NCBI RefSeq assembly: GCF_003014575.1
Contig: NZ_PYGF01000020.1
Coordinates: forward strand, 1-38,798
Source: Cecembia rubra
Lineage (GTDB): Bacteria; Bacteroidota; Bacteroidia; Cytophagales; Cyclobacteriaceae
Direction of reading: 5' to 3'
Length of the DNA stretch: 38,798 nucleotides
The position numbers and the translations under genes are program-made. The stretch's first letter is position 1, and each line of letters begins with the position of its first letter. Positions 1 to 8,881 of the stretch are shown piece by piece. Below the pieces are notes generated by a model that worked only from the letters and a program-made list of their open reading frames with translations, did not search any database and was not told the DNA's origin.

Positions 1-177
1 TTTCAAGAAGCCAGACCCAATCACCAAATATCATCAGGAAACCGATAAGAATAGTGCCCCGGTCTCGAATGGGCATAGTCCATTTTTTCGATGCTACTCT
101 AGCAGCGAGGAAAACAGACTTCATAACAGCATCATTAGTTGGGAAAGAGAGCTTGTTTTAAGTGTATTTTCTGATCT
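1..177 (-). pseudogene. IS256-family transposase, decayed C-terminal remnant (cut by window edge)
   Basis: Read on the minus strand, this edge translates into a stretch resembling the C-terminal end of IS256-family (mutator-type) transposases: [12 protein letters not shown], then [10 protein letters not shown], then a hydrophobic segment and FGDW. The [11 protein letters not shown]...FGDR block is a recognisable signature of that family. An in-frame TAA lies just before NKLSFPT (about position 160) and another stop lies further upstream. The conserved tryptophan and asparagine/glutamine after MPIRD are replaced ([10 protein letters not shown]), so the copy is degenerate. The rest of the element would lie to the left of the window or has been lost. 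The assignment rests on motif recognition only. Confidence 0.55.
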
Positions 178-225
178 TGTTTCAAATTCAACGCAGCCAT
201 TTGTGCATAAAGGTTTTCTAATGAT

Positions 226-1086
226 TTACCATGAAATCTCTGCCATAACAGGAAAATGATCAGAAGGATATTTCATTCCGTAATTGTCTGTCAATATGCC
301 ATGTCTATGAACCTTTATTTTGGGACTGACAAAAATATGGTCAATTATTCCCTCAGGAAGTTTATCCCAATTGAAACCAGTAAATGTTCCTTGGTTTCCT
401 ATTGCAGGCAATTGACTTATCAGTCTACTGTCATTAAAATCTGAACTTTCTATAATAGTTAGGTAAGCAGGGTTGTCGGGTGTAACATTGAAATCACCCA
501 TGAAAACCACTGGCAAATTCTTTTTATTTATTTCTTTTATTTTTGTAAGAACTAGTTTACTACTTTCTTCTCTTGCTTTTTGGCCTATATGGTCATAGTG
601 GATATTGAAAACCAAAAACTCTTTTTTCCCTTTTTTAGTCCTGAATTTTCCCCAAGTACAAACCCTGTTTAATGCAGCATCCCAACCTTTGCTTGGAAGA
701 TCAGGAGTTTCTGAAAGCCAAAATGTACTACCTTCTACATAAATTAATTTTTCTGGATTATAGAATACTGCACTGAACTCTCCTTCCTTACCTCCTTTGT
801 CCCTTCCAAGTCCAATATAAGGGAATCCGAGGGCACTTTTCATTTCTTCCAATTGATGAAAAAGCCCCTCTTGCGTACCTATGATATCCATTTGGTGAAA
901 TTTTATCTGATTGATTAAATGCGGGGATCTATCTTTCCACAAATTACCAATATCATTGGGATTGTCAAATCTTAAATTATAAGTCGCTACGTTTAAAGAT
1001 TGTGCTTTTATACTTAAAGGCAAAGAAGAAAATGATACAGACAAAATAATAATTACGGACAGTTTTTGGAAAATGTGTCTAAGCAT
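226..1086 (-). CDS. Secreted endonuclease/exonuclease/phosphatase-fold hydrolase
   Basis: This 286-aa protein has an N-terminal signal peptide (hydrophobic VIIILSVSFSS, then KAQS cleavage region) and then a complete EEP-superfamily fold. Visible motifs in order are ATYNLRFDN near the mature N-terminus, GTQEG (metal-binding Glu), NIHYDHIG, the MGDFN core, IDHIFVS and the terminal SDHFPV with the catalytic Asp-His. These are the usual Mg-dependent phosphodiesterase residues of the DNase I-like fold. Secreted Bacteroidota members of this size act outside the cytoplasm on unknown phosphodiesters, so nuclease, sphingomyelinase-like or sugar-phosphate activities are all possible. It stands alone, divergent from the flavin reductase-like gene, with the IS256 remnant directly downstream. 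Confidence 0.85.
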   Translation of the reverse strand: MLRHIFQKLSVIIILSVSFSSLPLSIKAQSLNVATYNLRFDNPNDIGNLWKDRSPHLINQIKFHQMDIIGTQEGLFHQLEEMKSALGFPYIGLGRDKGGKEGEFSAVFYNPEKLIYVEGSTFWLSETPDLPSKGWDAALNRVCTWGKFRTKKGKKEFLVFNIHYDHIGQKAREESSKLVLTKIKEINKKNLPVVFMGDFNVTPDNPAYLTIIESSDFNDSRLISQLPAIGNQGTFTGFNWDKLPEGIIDHIFVSPKIKVHRHGILTDNYGMKYPSDHFPVMAEISW

Positions 1087-1181
1087 GGGTCTAGGTTGTT
1101 TTTGGTTTTTTAATTTAGCAAAATAGAATGAAGTAAAAGCAACCGTTTAGGTAAAGGATTTGTTATTTCAAAAAAAATCAA

Positions 1182-2072
1182 ATGAAAACTATTGACCCAA
1201 AAGAGATTGAAACTTCCCAACTGCATGGATTATTATTAGGAGCTATTGCACCTAGACCGATTGCCTTTGCTAGTACCATTGATGGTGATGGAAATGTGAA
1301 TTTAAGTCCCTTTTCTTTCTTTAATATATTTAGTTCCAATCCCCCTATTTTAATTTTTTCTCCATCCCGAAGAGTAAGGGATAATACTACAAAACACAGC
1401 TTGGACAATGTTTTGGAAGTGCCTGAGGTGGTGATCAATATTGTCAATTTTGAATTGGTTGAACAAATGTCCCTTGCAAGCACTGAATATGATAAGGGGG
1501 TCAATGAGTTTGTGAAATCTGGCCTGACTGCGGAAGCATCTATAAAAATTAAGCCACCCAGGGTAAAAGAGGCCCCTGTTGCATTCGAATGTAAGGTAAA
1601 CCAGGTTATTTCTCTAGGCAATCAAGGTGGTGCGGGTAATTTGGTGATATGTGAAGTGGTATTAGCCCATTTCAAGGATGAAATTTTTGATGACTTTGGA
1701 AAAATTGACCCAAGAAAATTGGATGCAGTTTCCAGAATGGGAGGGGATTGGTATTGTAGAGCTAATGGATCTGCACTATTTGAAATTCCTAAACCAGTAA
1801 AAAATAAAGGTATTGGAGTGGATCAAATCCCCGACCATGTTAAAAATAGTACAGTCCTTACAGGAAATAATCTGGGCAGGTTGGGCAATATAGAAAAATT
1901 ACCGGCCCAAGAGGATATAGATGCATTTTCCCTTGATCCGGTTATCAAAGAGCTGCGGACAAGGTTTATTAATGATAAGGAAAGCTTTATAGATCATTTG
2001 CACCAATATGCCAAAGAGCAGTTGGAATTGGGAGATCTGGAAACGGCTTGGAAAGTTTTGTTACAAAAATAA
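1182..2072 (+). CDS. Flavin reductase-like / FMN-binding split-barrel protein
   Basis: This 296-aa protein carries an N-terminal flavin reductase-like (split beta-barrel) domain at about residues 10-200. Recognisable blocks are LLLGAIAPRPIAFAST, the FMN-contacting NLSPFSFFN segment, a KHSLDN region and VINIVN. Proteins of this family bind FMN and reduce free flavin with NAD(P)H or act as flavoproteins of unknown substrate. The C-terminal 90 residues are a Bacteroidota-type extension ending in DLETAWKVLLQK, which I cannot assign. The ATG at 1182 is preceded by an A-rich leader without a strong Shine-Dalgarno, as is normal in this phylum. It is monocistronic and converges on sppA across a shared hairpin terminator. 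The physiological substrate is unknown. Confidence 0.8.
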   Translation: MKTIDPKEIETSQLHGLLLGAIAPRPIAFASTIDGDGNVNLSPFSFFNIFSSNPPILIFSPSRRVRDNTTKHSLDNVLEVPEVVINIVNFELVEQMSLASTEYDKGVNEFVKSGLTAEASIKIKPPRVKEAPVAFECKVNQVISLGNQGGAGNLVICEVVLAHFKDEIFDDFGKIDPRKLDAVSRMGGDWYCRANGSALFEIPKPVKNKGIGVDQIPDHVKNSTVLTGNNLGRLGNIEKLPAQEDIDAFSLDPVIKELRTRFINDKESFIDHLHQYAKEQLELGDLETAWKVLLQK

Positions 2073-2097
2073 AAAAGGAGCATTTCGCTCCTTTTTT
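2071..2097. terminator. Bidirectional intrinsic terminator between the flavin reductase-like gene and sppA
   Basis: A-tract, stem GGAGC, loop ATTTC, stem GCTCC, then a T-tract. The A-tract and T-tract flank the stem symmetrically, so it can terminate both the plus-strand gene ending at 2072 and the minus-strand sppA ending at 2096. Confidence 0.8.
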
Positions 2098-3856
2098 ATT
2101 GAATGTGATAATCAAAAGGCATCCTGACCATTATGCCTTCATATTTATTGAGTTCTTCTATTTGCTTATAAATCGGATAAAAAGTTCCCAATTTTTCTTT
2201 TTGGTAATAGGCCTGGACTTCATTAGATATTTGGCTCATAAATCTTTCAAACCAAGATTTCATTTCGGGGTAATATACCACCCTGTAATCCTCTTCAATA
2301 CCTGCTTTTTCTGCAGCAATCCTGATAGCTTCATCCAAACCGCCCAGAGCATCAACTAGACCGTTTTCCAAGGCTTGGTTTCCGGTCCATACCCTACCAG
2401 AAGCCACTTTTTTAACAGCTTCTTTATCCATATCTCTTCCTTTTACAACCCTCTCCAGGAAAATATCATACCCTTCTTCGATCTGATTTTGAAATATCAA
2501 TTTTTCTGCTTCAGTTACTCTTCTAGTGGGGCTAAGGAAATCAGAAAATTCACCGGTTTTTACTACATCTGTTGTGATTCCCAACTTATTATTTAGAAGA
2601 CCTTTGGCATTGAACCATAGGGCAAAAATTCCTATAGAACCTGTTATGGTATTGGGTTGGGCAACAATGGTATCAGATGCTGCCGCAATGTAATAACCTC
2701 CGGAAGCAGCTACTTCACCCATAGACGCAATAACTGGTTTTTCTTTTCTTGCTTCCTCCAGTTCCCTCCAGATTACTTCAGAAGCCAAAGCAGAACCTCC
2801 TGGTGAGTTGACTCTTAGTACTATGGCTTTTACATTTTTATTTTTTCTGGCAGCACGGATTTCTTCCTTGAAGCGTTCAGAGCTTATCAGACCCTCTCCA
2901 TTGCCTCCCATGATTTCCCCTTCAGCCACGATAACAGCAATTCTGTTTTTGGAACTTTTTGATTTGGGTTTGGCAGATTTATTGATTCTAGAAACATTGA
3001 TAGTATTGATTTTATCCTCCTTTTCCAGACCCAACTTTTGTTTTATCAGGTCAATTACCTGATCCTCATACCAAATTCCATCAATTAATTCCAATTCTTC
3101 TGCATCTCTTACCCTCCTGACAAGCATTTGGGAATTGATTTCTTTTAACCGATCATAATTGATTCCCCTGCTTTCAGAAATTTCATTCAACATAAAACTG
3201 TTTAGGTCTGTCAGAAAAGAGGAAGTCTGTAATCTGTTCTCTTCACTCATTTTGTCCAACATGAAAGGTTCTACTGCACTTTTGAAGTCACCCACCCTGA
3301 AAATTTCAGGTTCGATTTCAAGTTTTTCGAAAAGTCCTTTGAAGAAAAGAATTTCAGAAGCCAATCCGTTAAATTCCATCATTCCTGATGGATTGACATA
3401 AATTTCATCAGCAACAGAACTTAAATAATAACCGTTTTCGGTATATAGCTCTGCATAACTTACAATGAATTTTCCACTTTCCTTGAATGATAATAGCTCA
3501 TCCCTCAACTCTTTGATTCCTGCCTGGCCTGCCATGAGCGTTCCTGATTTTAAAAAAATGCCTTTTATATTGTCATTTTCCTTTGCCGCTCGGATGGCGT
3601 TTTTCAAACTGGTCAATCCAATTGAGGGAACAGAACTGATAAGTCCGAAAGACGAAAAATCCGGGTCATCTTCATTGCTCCTTTCGACCAAAATTCTTCC
3701 TTCAAGATTAAGAACAAGTACGGTGTTTTCTTTGATTTTCACTTCATCTTCAGAAGAAGAGATGATAGCAATCAATCCTGCCAAGATGAAAAAACTCATG
3801 ACAGAGAAAATCAAAAGTCCAACAATTACTGCTAAAACATTACCTAGAAATCTCAT
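2096..3856 (-). CDS. sppA: Signal peptide peptidase SppA, long (67K) type
   Basis: This 586-aa membrane-anchored Ser/Lys protease of family S49 digests signal peptides left in the membrane after release from preproteins. The length matches the long double-domain form (E. coli type). A single N-terminal membrane segment lies at about residues 5-33. The N-terminal S49 repeat contains the general-base lysine candidate in GDFKSAVEPF (K192). The C-terminal repeat contains the nucleophile candidate in VAASGGYY (S385). The spacing of 193 residues is close to the 200 between K209 and S409 in E. coli SppA. NSPGGSA (about 350-356) is a conserved structural motif. The start at 3856 gives a short MRFLGN lead into the membrane helix. 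It is divergent from folK. Confidence 0.93.
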   Translation of the reverse strand: MRFLGNVLAVIVGLLIFSVMSFFILAGLIAIISSSEDEVKIKENTVLVLNLEGRILVERSNEDDPDFSSFGLISSVPSIGLTSLKNAIRAAKENDNIKGIFLKSGTLMAGQAGIKELRDELLSFKESGKFIVSYAELYTENGYYLSSVADEIYVNPSGMMEFNGLASEILFFKGLFEKLEIEPEIFRVGDFKSAVEPFMLDKMSEENRLQTSSFLTDLNSFMLNEISESRGINYDRLKEINSQMLVRRVRDAEELELIDGIWYEDQVIDLIKQKLGLEKEDKINTINVSRINKSAKPKSKSSKNRIAVIVAEGEIMGGNGEGLISSERFKEEIRAARKNKNVKAIVLRVNSPGGSALASEVIWRELEEARKEKPVIASMGEVAASGGYYIAAASDTIVAQPNTITGSIGIFALWFNAKGLLNNKLGITTDVVKTGEFSDFLSPTRRVTEAEKLIFQNQIEEGYDIFLERVVKGRDMDKEAVKKVASGRVWTGNQALENGLVDALGGLDEAIRIAAEKAGIEEDYRVVYYPEMKSWFERFMSQISNEVQAYYQKEKLGTFYPIYKQIEELNKYEGIMVRMPFDYHIQ

Positions 3857-3870
3857 ATTCTTATTATTTA

Positions 3871-3904
3871 TTTGGCTAAAATAAGTGTTTTTTCTTTATG
3901 TTTG
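3871..3904 (+). promoter_or_regulatory. Candidate Bacteroidota sigma-A promoter for folK
   Basis: TATGTTTG at 3897-3904 fits the Bacteroidota -7 box (TAnnTTTG), and TTTG at 3871-3874 lies 22 bases upstream in the range expected of the -33 box. The folK ATG follows at 3927. Assigned by consensus match only. Confidence 0.45.
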
Positions 3905-3926
3905 ATCTGTTTCATTAAACAGGAAA

Positions 3927-4430
3927 ATGGGAAAACTGGTTTTAATTATCGGTGGAAATTTAGGTGACCGCCTTAATTTTATTTTTCAGGCTACTAACCT
4001 GTTGATTGAAGCGTTTGGCCCAAATATGGAAGCTTCCTCAATTTATGAAACAGAGGCTTGGGGAGGCAAATCCTCTGGAAGTTATTTAAATCAGGTGCTT
4101 GTCTTTCAAAGCTCAATGAAACCTCATAAAGTATTGGAAATCATTCAATCTGTAGAGAATAGGCTTGAAAGAAAAAGAGAAGTCAAATGGGGGAACAGAA
4201 CCATGGATATTGATTTGCTTTTTTACGGGGATCTTTGTCTGGATAGTAAAGATTTGATTGTTCCGCATCCCTTTATTTCTCAGAGGAGATTTGTCCTTGA
4301 ACCCTTGAATGAGCTTATGCCTGACTTTATCCATCCGAGTTTAAAATTGAAAATACGGGAATTGCTTTTGAGGTGTAAGGATAATTCCGCTGTCCTGAAG
4401 TATAAAAAAGGCCCGGATTTACCGGGCTGA
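3927..4430 (+). CDS. folK: 2-amino-4-hydroxy-6-hydroxymethyldihydropteridine diphosphokinase
   Basis: This 167-aa HPPK transfers pyrophosphate from ATP to 6-hydroxymethyl-7,8-dihydropterin, the step before dihydropteroate synthase in folate biosynthesis. Family motifs are complete: GGNLGDR near the N-terminus, YETEAWGG, YLNQV, the central R..WGNRTMDIDLL block with the two Mg-binding aspartates, and VPHPFISQRRFVLEPL. Length is typical (about 160 aa). It is a single gene between divergent sppA and convergent fabD. Its last codons (GPDLPG) are written over the fabD terminator hairpin, so the 3' end does double duty. Confidence 0.95.
   Translation: MGKLVLIIGGNLGDRLNFIFQATNLLIEAFGPNMEASSIYETEAWGGKSSGSYLNQVLVFQSSMKPHKVLEIIQSVENRLERKREVKWGNRTMDIDLLFYGDLCLDSKDLIVPHPFISQRRFVLEPLNELMPDFIHPSLKLKIRELLLRCKDNSAVLKYKKGPDLPG
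4404..4427 (-). terminator. fabD terminator embedded in the folK coding end
   Basis: On the minus strand this reads GCCCGG, TAAAT loop, CCGGGC, then a run of T, a textbook intrinsic terminator 7 bases past the fabD stop. The whole structure lies inside the last 9 codons of folK on the opposite strand. Confidence 0.8.
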
Positions 4431-4433
4431 GAA

Positions 4434-5309
4434 TCAGATGCTGGAAACTTCGGCTTCTTTATGGATTTTTTTTACCAAACCTTGTAAAACCTTGCCTGGA
4501 CCACATTCTATAAAAGTTGTTGCACCATCTGATACCATTTGTTGAACTGATTGTGTCCATTTGACAGGAGCAGTCAATTGTGCAATCAGATTTCTTTTAA
4601 TTTCTTCCACATTACTTACTCCGGTTGTGCTTACGTTCTGATAAACAGGGCATGCAGGTGTATGGAATACAGTGTTTTCAATAGCCTTTTGTAATTTTTC
4701 TCTCGCAGGCTCCATCAAAGGGGAATGAAAAGCACCTCCCACAGGTAGAGAAAGGGCCCGCTTAGCACCTGCCTCTTTCATTTTTTCACAGGCTATTTCA
4801 ATACCTTTATTTGTACCTGATATGACCAATTGTCCAGGGCAGTTGTAATTTGCTGCCACCACGGTTTCGTTCTCGATGGATGCGCATATTTCCTCTACTT
4901 TTTCATCTTCCAACCCTAAGATTGCCGCCATACCTGAAGGGTTGATTTCGCAGGCTTCCTGCATGGCCATTGCCCTTTGGTAAACCAACTTCAATCCATC
5001 TTCAAACGCCAACGTACCATTGGCAACCAAAGCAGAAAATTCACCAAGAGAGTGGCCTGCAACCATATCAGGGTTGAAGTCTGCAGAGGTTTTGGCCAAA
5101 ATGACAGAATGAAGGAAAATTGCAGGTTGAGTGACCTTGGTCTGCTTCAGTTCTTCCTCAGTACCTTCAAACATGATGTCTGAAATCCTGAATCCTAAAA
5201 TTTCATTTGCTTTTTCAAATAATGCCTTGGCTTCTTCATTGTTTTCATAAAGGTCTTTTCCCATTCCTGAAAACTGAGCACCTTGGCCCGGAAAAACATA
5301 TGCTTTCAT
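4434..5309 (-). CDS. fabD: Malonyl-CoA:ACP transacylase
   Basis: This 291-aa enzyme loads malonyl groups onto acyl carrier protein for type II fatty-acid synthesis. Diagnostic features are FPGQGAQ at residues 6-12, the nucleophile elbow GHSLGE (S87) and the catalytic histidine in GGAFHSPLM (H195), followed by the late IECGPGKVLQGL motif. The length is standard for the housekeeping enzyme, which argues against a detached polyketide-synthase AT domain. A -7-like box (TATATTTG) sits just upstream at 5332-5339 on the minus strand. The gene does not sit in a fab cluster here; its neighbours are folK and a DCC-family protein. Confidence 0.95.
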   Translation of the reverse strand: MKAYVFPGQGAQFSGMGKDLYENNEEAKALFEKANEILGFRISDIMFEGTEEELKQTKVTQPAIFLHSVILAKTSADFNPDMVAGHSLGEFSALVANGTLAFEDGLKLVYQRAMAMQEACEINPSGMAAILGLEDEKVEEICASIENETVVAANYNCPGQLVISGTNKGIEIACEKMKEAGAKRALSLPVGGAFHSPLMEPAREKLQKAIENTVFHTPACPVYQNVSTTGVSNVEEIKRNLIAQLTAPVKWTQSVQQMVSDGATTFIECGPGKVLQGLVKKIHKEAEVSSI

Positions 5310-5331
5310 AGAGTTTGTTTTTTTGAAGCAG

Positions 5332-5339
5332 CAAATATA
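5332..5339 (-). promoter_or_regulatory. Candidate -7 promoter box for fabD
   Basis: On the minus strand this is TATATTTG, matching TAnnTTTG, 23 bases before the fabD ATG. No clear -33 TTG lies at the right spacing, so this is only half a promoter signature. Confidence 0.4.
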
Positions 5340-5411
5340 CCAAAAAATAAATTGTGACTTGTTCCGGACTTCTTTACAGATTTTGTAATAATCAATTGTT
5401 TTTGATCCAAT

Positions 5412-5837
5412 TCAAACAATCTCCGATTCCGTCAAAAACTTATCCAGTTCTTCTTTTTTTGGAATTCTACAGGTTTCTTTTTTCCCAAACCATTTGTAGC
5501 GGTTATTGGCTATCCAGTCGTAGATTGGATCCCTTATAAAAGCAGGTAGAAAGATGAAAATATAAAATAAGGGCCAAAGAGCATTTAATTTCTTGGCAAT
5601 TTCCAATGCTGCTCTGCTTCTATAGAAGACTTTTTCTCCGCGGATCAGGATTAGGGAGTCTAAGTAACCTTCTTTTATTTGATAATTTTTTAATAGTTTT
5701 TTTGCCGCAGGATCCTGTAAAGCACCAACTTTAAACTGGGAATGCTTATCCCTTCGTATAATAAAATCGACGGCGTTATTGCAGAGGTTGCACACGCCGT
5801 CGAAAAGAACAATGTCAAATTTATCCTGAATCCTCAT
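5412..5837 (-). CDS. DCC-family (DUF393) thiol-disulfide oxidoreductase-like protein
   Basis: This 141-aa protein opens with the family signature VLFDGVCNLCN, in which DxxCxxC gives the DCC family its name and resembles a thioredoxin-type redox site. The rest follows family order: FIIRRD, the F..GALQ segment, SLILI...VFYRS.AAL and a hydrophobic C-terminal half (ALWPLFYIFIFLP) ending in a basic stretch. Function is unproven; the family is usually annotated as a predicted thiol-disulfide oxidoreductase. Its ATG overlaps the stop of the large secreted protein upstream (ATGA, 4-base overlap), so the two are almost certainly co-transcribed and translationally coupled. Confidence 0.85.
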   Translation of the reverse strand: MRIQDKFDIVLFDGVCNLCNNAVDFIIRRDKHSQFKVGALQDPAAKKLLKNYQIKEGYLDSLILIRGEKVFYRSRAALEIAKKLNALWPLFYIFIFLPAFIRDPIYDWIANNRYKWFGKKETCRIPKKEELDKFLTESEIV

Positions 5838-8623
5838 CGGATAATCTGAACGGTACCCTTCAATTTCTTCTCCTGAAGAGCTGGATCGAATGCATCGAAT
5901 TTCACTGTAGCGGTATAAAAATACGTCCCTGCCGGAAGTTCATTGCCATTCTTGTCCCTTCCATTCCATCGAATAAATATATCATTTTCTGTAGAATTCA
6001 AACTGTTGTATTTGAATACTTCTGCGCCCCATCTGTTTACAATGAAAATTTCAACTCCTAATACGAATCTTGGACATTTGGCGAATGGATTGTCAAAAGC
6101 CATAAAGGTGTCATTGACCCCATCTCCATTTGGTGTGAATGCATTGGGAAGGTTATAGCTAGGGCAATTGTCCACGCATACTATATTGCTGGGCTCACTT
6201 TCATTTCCTGAGCGGTCCACAGCCGTGACATAATAACAACCCCTATAATTGGGAAGGTTTGTAATCCTAGCCCGTAATTCAAATGATGAATAGGTGCCCA
6301 CCAAGTTAAATTCTGCTTCAGGACCTTCTGAGGAGAAATAAAGCCTATATGCACTTAATTCATCATCGCATGAACCTGAAAATTCAGGTTCCCAGCTCAA
6401 TTCATGGACAAAACTACTGAATCCACAAACCTTATCATCCAGATACGCTGCACAATCCGGTCCTTCAAATGTCAATACAGGTGGACATGGAAGTCTGTCA
6501 TCATCTGGTCTTGCACAGATTATTTGTGACTTGTTTTCTAAGGGAAGTTCAATCATGTCCACATTGTAAACTCCCTTTGTGACCACATAGTAGCAATATT
6601 CTATGTCTTTTTTGAGTGTTACACCATTGTGACTTCCATCATCAAAATAAGTAAAACCATTCACTGTTGGGTCAACCTCTGCAATTAAAACAAAATTATT
6701 CTCATCCTGCCCATTAGGGTCAGTTCTGTTCCTGTAGACTTCATGTTTGAATTGTGATACCGAATTGTTCCAGGGAACATTAAAAGTCCAATTAAGTTCA
6801 ATGGCTTCATTGATTATAGTTGGAGTTAACCTTACAGAGGAAGCAGAACTAGAACTGTCAATCACTGTATTGTTTTCTCTAAGCACCACTTTATAATTAT
6901 AAACCAGATTTTCTGTATTTAGGCCTGTATCAGTAAAGGAGGTGTCAGTAGTTGTGATTACGGAGACTCTACCTTGATTTCCGGTCAATCCTGTATTTCT
7001 CAAGAGCTCATAAGAAAATGGGCCTGGGAATTGTGACCTATCAATATCATAAGGCGGAGTCCAGCGAATGAAAATTTCACCATTGTTTTGAGAAGTGGCT
7101 TCAACACTAACATTGGTTATCAAAGGAACATCTACATCCACTGTAATACAGATTTCTTCAGAGACTATACTTTCTCCCAACCTTGGAGGGGGATAAGCCG
7201 CAACTAGCCTGTAACAATATGTATTGCCTGGGGCCAACCCTTCACCATTGTTATTGTCCAAAAATTCAAAAATGCTCATATTGGTGGTGCCCACTAGTTG
7301 ATAACCCGCCCTAATTCCAGTTTCACAGGAATCCGGCTGGTAAGGATTAGAATTCAACCGTCTCCATACTTGCATAGTTTCTGCTGTACTGCCACATGAA
7401 TAAGGATCCCATGATAATTTGGCTGACCGTCCTTGCTGTTGTTCAATATTATCAAATACCGGAGGTGGGCCGACTACTTTAATGTTCCAGGTCCTAATAT
7501 CCACCAATGAAGGACCTGACCTAGGTTGGTCTGCAATCCTTATCCTGACTTGGTATACTCTTTCCCTTACATGGCTACAAACGGTCTGCCAATTGAATCT
7601 TATGATTCCTGGGCTCGGCTGAAATACAGAAATTGGGGCATAACTTGCAGGGGAGGAAGTGATCTCTATTGGGTCCCCAAATACTTCTATCCTAATAGGG
7701 TCTCCGTCGGGATCAGAACCTTGGATGATTTCTTCTATCCTGGTGCCGGCAACCACACATAGGTCTGGAGGAATTATGAGTTCAGGCCTTCTGTTATTGG
7801 TGTTTTCTATGATAATCTGCATGTCTCTTACCACATAGCCTATCATTTGATATTGCCCACCTATTTTTCTCCATTCCTGAACTTGGAAGGCAATGTTGTA
7901 CTGACCTGCAAGTCCAGGGGCATCCCAAATCAGGTCTCCAGTGAGAGGATCCATGGAAATAAAGGGATTTGGGGAGCCATCTTCCCTGTTGAAACTGAAT
8001 TGTCCGGAGGCAGGGCTCCTGTAATTGTTGACAAAGCGTTGAAATCCTTGTTTAGGTCTTACGGTCAGTTCATCGAAAAGGTAAGCCAAGCTGTCCCCAT
8101 CCGGATCATAGGCACCAGGATTGTGTATATACCGGACATTTACTCCTCCATTATCAACAGGTGGAATGGTCAAAATCGGCGAATTATTGATCCCAATAAA
8201 TGGATCAATAGTAATCATGGTTTCTACATAAAAAGGCGTATCTACCGAATTGTCCATATTCAAGGTAGCCGCATTTCTGTTGAATTCTCTGAACCGGATC
8301 ACATATTGTCCAGGACCTTGATAGGTATGTGTGATTACAAAAGTGTTTTTCTCAATCTGATTGCCTAATGCTTCGACAAATCGTAAGTCGCTTTCGGTTT
8401 GGAGTTGTACCTCTCTACCATCTCCAAAATTGATATCCCCAGGGCCAAAAATTACGCTTGATCGGGTGTCTGTATATCCTACCACCGTTATCCTGTAAGT
8501 CAAAGTTTGAGTAGAAACCCGCTCAGCTGTTATCTCACCGGCACGGATATGCGTAGCAAAAGATGGAACAGCCGCAAGAAAAGCAAGACAAAAAGCCAAG
8601 AGGAATTGTAAAATTGATTTCAT
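5834..8623 (-). CDS. Large secreted T9SS type-B (CHU_C) protein with PKD/FN3-like repeats
   Basis: I start this 929-aa protein at 8623, which gives a proper signal peptide (MKSILQFLLAFCLAFLAAVPSFA, cleaved before THIRAG). An upstream in-frame codon would put 14 residues ahead of it. The mature N-terminus THIRAGEI and the following PKD-like region are common in gliding-motility-associated secreted proteins of this phylum. The middle holds several fibronectin type III/Ig-like beta domains (repeated LSW, YRLVA, ELSWEPE and YVTAVDRSGN segments) with scattered paired cysteines. The last 90 residues are the CHU_C sorting domain: NAFTPNGDGVNDTF, EIFIVNRWG, WNGRDKNG and PAGTYFY. It should cross the outer membrane by the type IX system and be retained at the surface. 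Ligand unknown, probably adhesive. Confidence 0.88.
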   Translation of the reverse strand: MKSILQFLLAFCLAFLAAVPSFATHIRAGEITAERVSTQTLTYRITVVGYTDTRSSVIFGPGDINFGDGREVQLQTESDLRFVEALGNQIEKNTFVITHTYQGPGQYVIRFREFNRNAATLNMDNSVDTPFYVETMITIDPFIGINNSPILTIPPVDNGGVNVRYIHNPGAYDPDGDSLAYLFDELTVRPKQGFQRFVNNYRSPASGQFSFNREDGSPNPFISMDPLTGDLIWDAPGLAGQYNIAFQVQEWRKIGGQYQMIGYVVRDMQIIIENTNNRRPELIIPPDLCVVAGTRIEEIIQGSDPDGDPIRIEVFGDPIEITSSPASYAPISVFQPSPGIIRFNWQTVCSHVRERVYQVRIRIADQPRSGPSLVDIRTWNIKVVGPPPVFDNIEQQQGRSAKLSWDPYSCGSTAETMQVWRRLNSNPYQPDSCETGIRAGYQLVGTTNMSIFEFLDNNNGEGLAPGNTYCYRLVAAYPPPRLGESIVSEEICITVDVDVPLITNVSVEATSQNNGEIFIRWTPPYDIDRSQFPGPFSYELLRNTGLTGNQGRVSVITTTDTSFTDTGLNTENLVYNYKVVLRENNTVIDSSSSASSVRLTPTIINEAIELNWTFNVPWNNSVSQFKHEVYRNRTDPNGQDENNFVLIAEVDPTVNGFTYFDDGSHNGVTLKKDIEYCYYVVTKGVYNVDMIELPLENKSQIICARPDDDRLPCPPVLTFEGPDCAAYLDDKVCGFSSFVHELSWEPEFSGSCDDELSAYRLYFSSEGPEAEFNLVGTYSSFELRARITNLPNYRGCYYVTAVDRSGNESEPSNIVCVDNCPSYNLPNAFTPNGDGVNDTFMAFDNPFAKCPRFVLGVEIFIVNRWGAEVFKYNSLNSTENDIFIRWNGRDKNGNELPAGTYFYTATVKFDAFDPALQEKKLKGTVQIIR

Positions 8624-8801
8624 GAATAACCAGCTATGTTTAGGTCTATATACGAATGTAATCAAATCAGGATTAAATTATGGTATTTATTCAAACAATA
8701 AAAATAAACACTTGGTTAGAAAAACAGTAATGAAATCATGATTTAACTAAAAATTCACTATTTAGAACGTTTTAAAATAAGTTCAATCGATTGTTTTGGA
8801 A

Positions 8802-8832
8802 TTGTTTGCTAAACTTTCCAAATGTAAATTTG
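8802..8832 (+). promoter_or_regulatory. Candidate promoter of the sdhCAB operon
   Basis: TTG at 8802-8804, a 20-base spacer and TAAATTTG at 8825-8832 fit the Bacteroidota -33/-7 arrangement. The sdhC ATG lies at 8882, leaving a leader of about 40 bases. Confidence 0.55.
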
Positions 8833-8881
8833 GCCGCAAAGTATAAAACCAAAAACCAATCGAAAATTTAAGCAAAACTAT

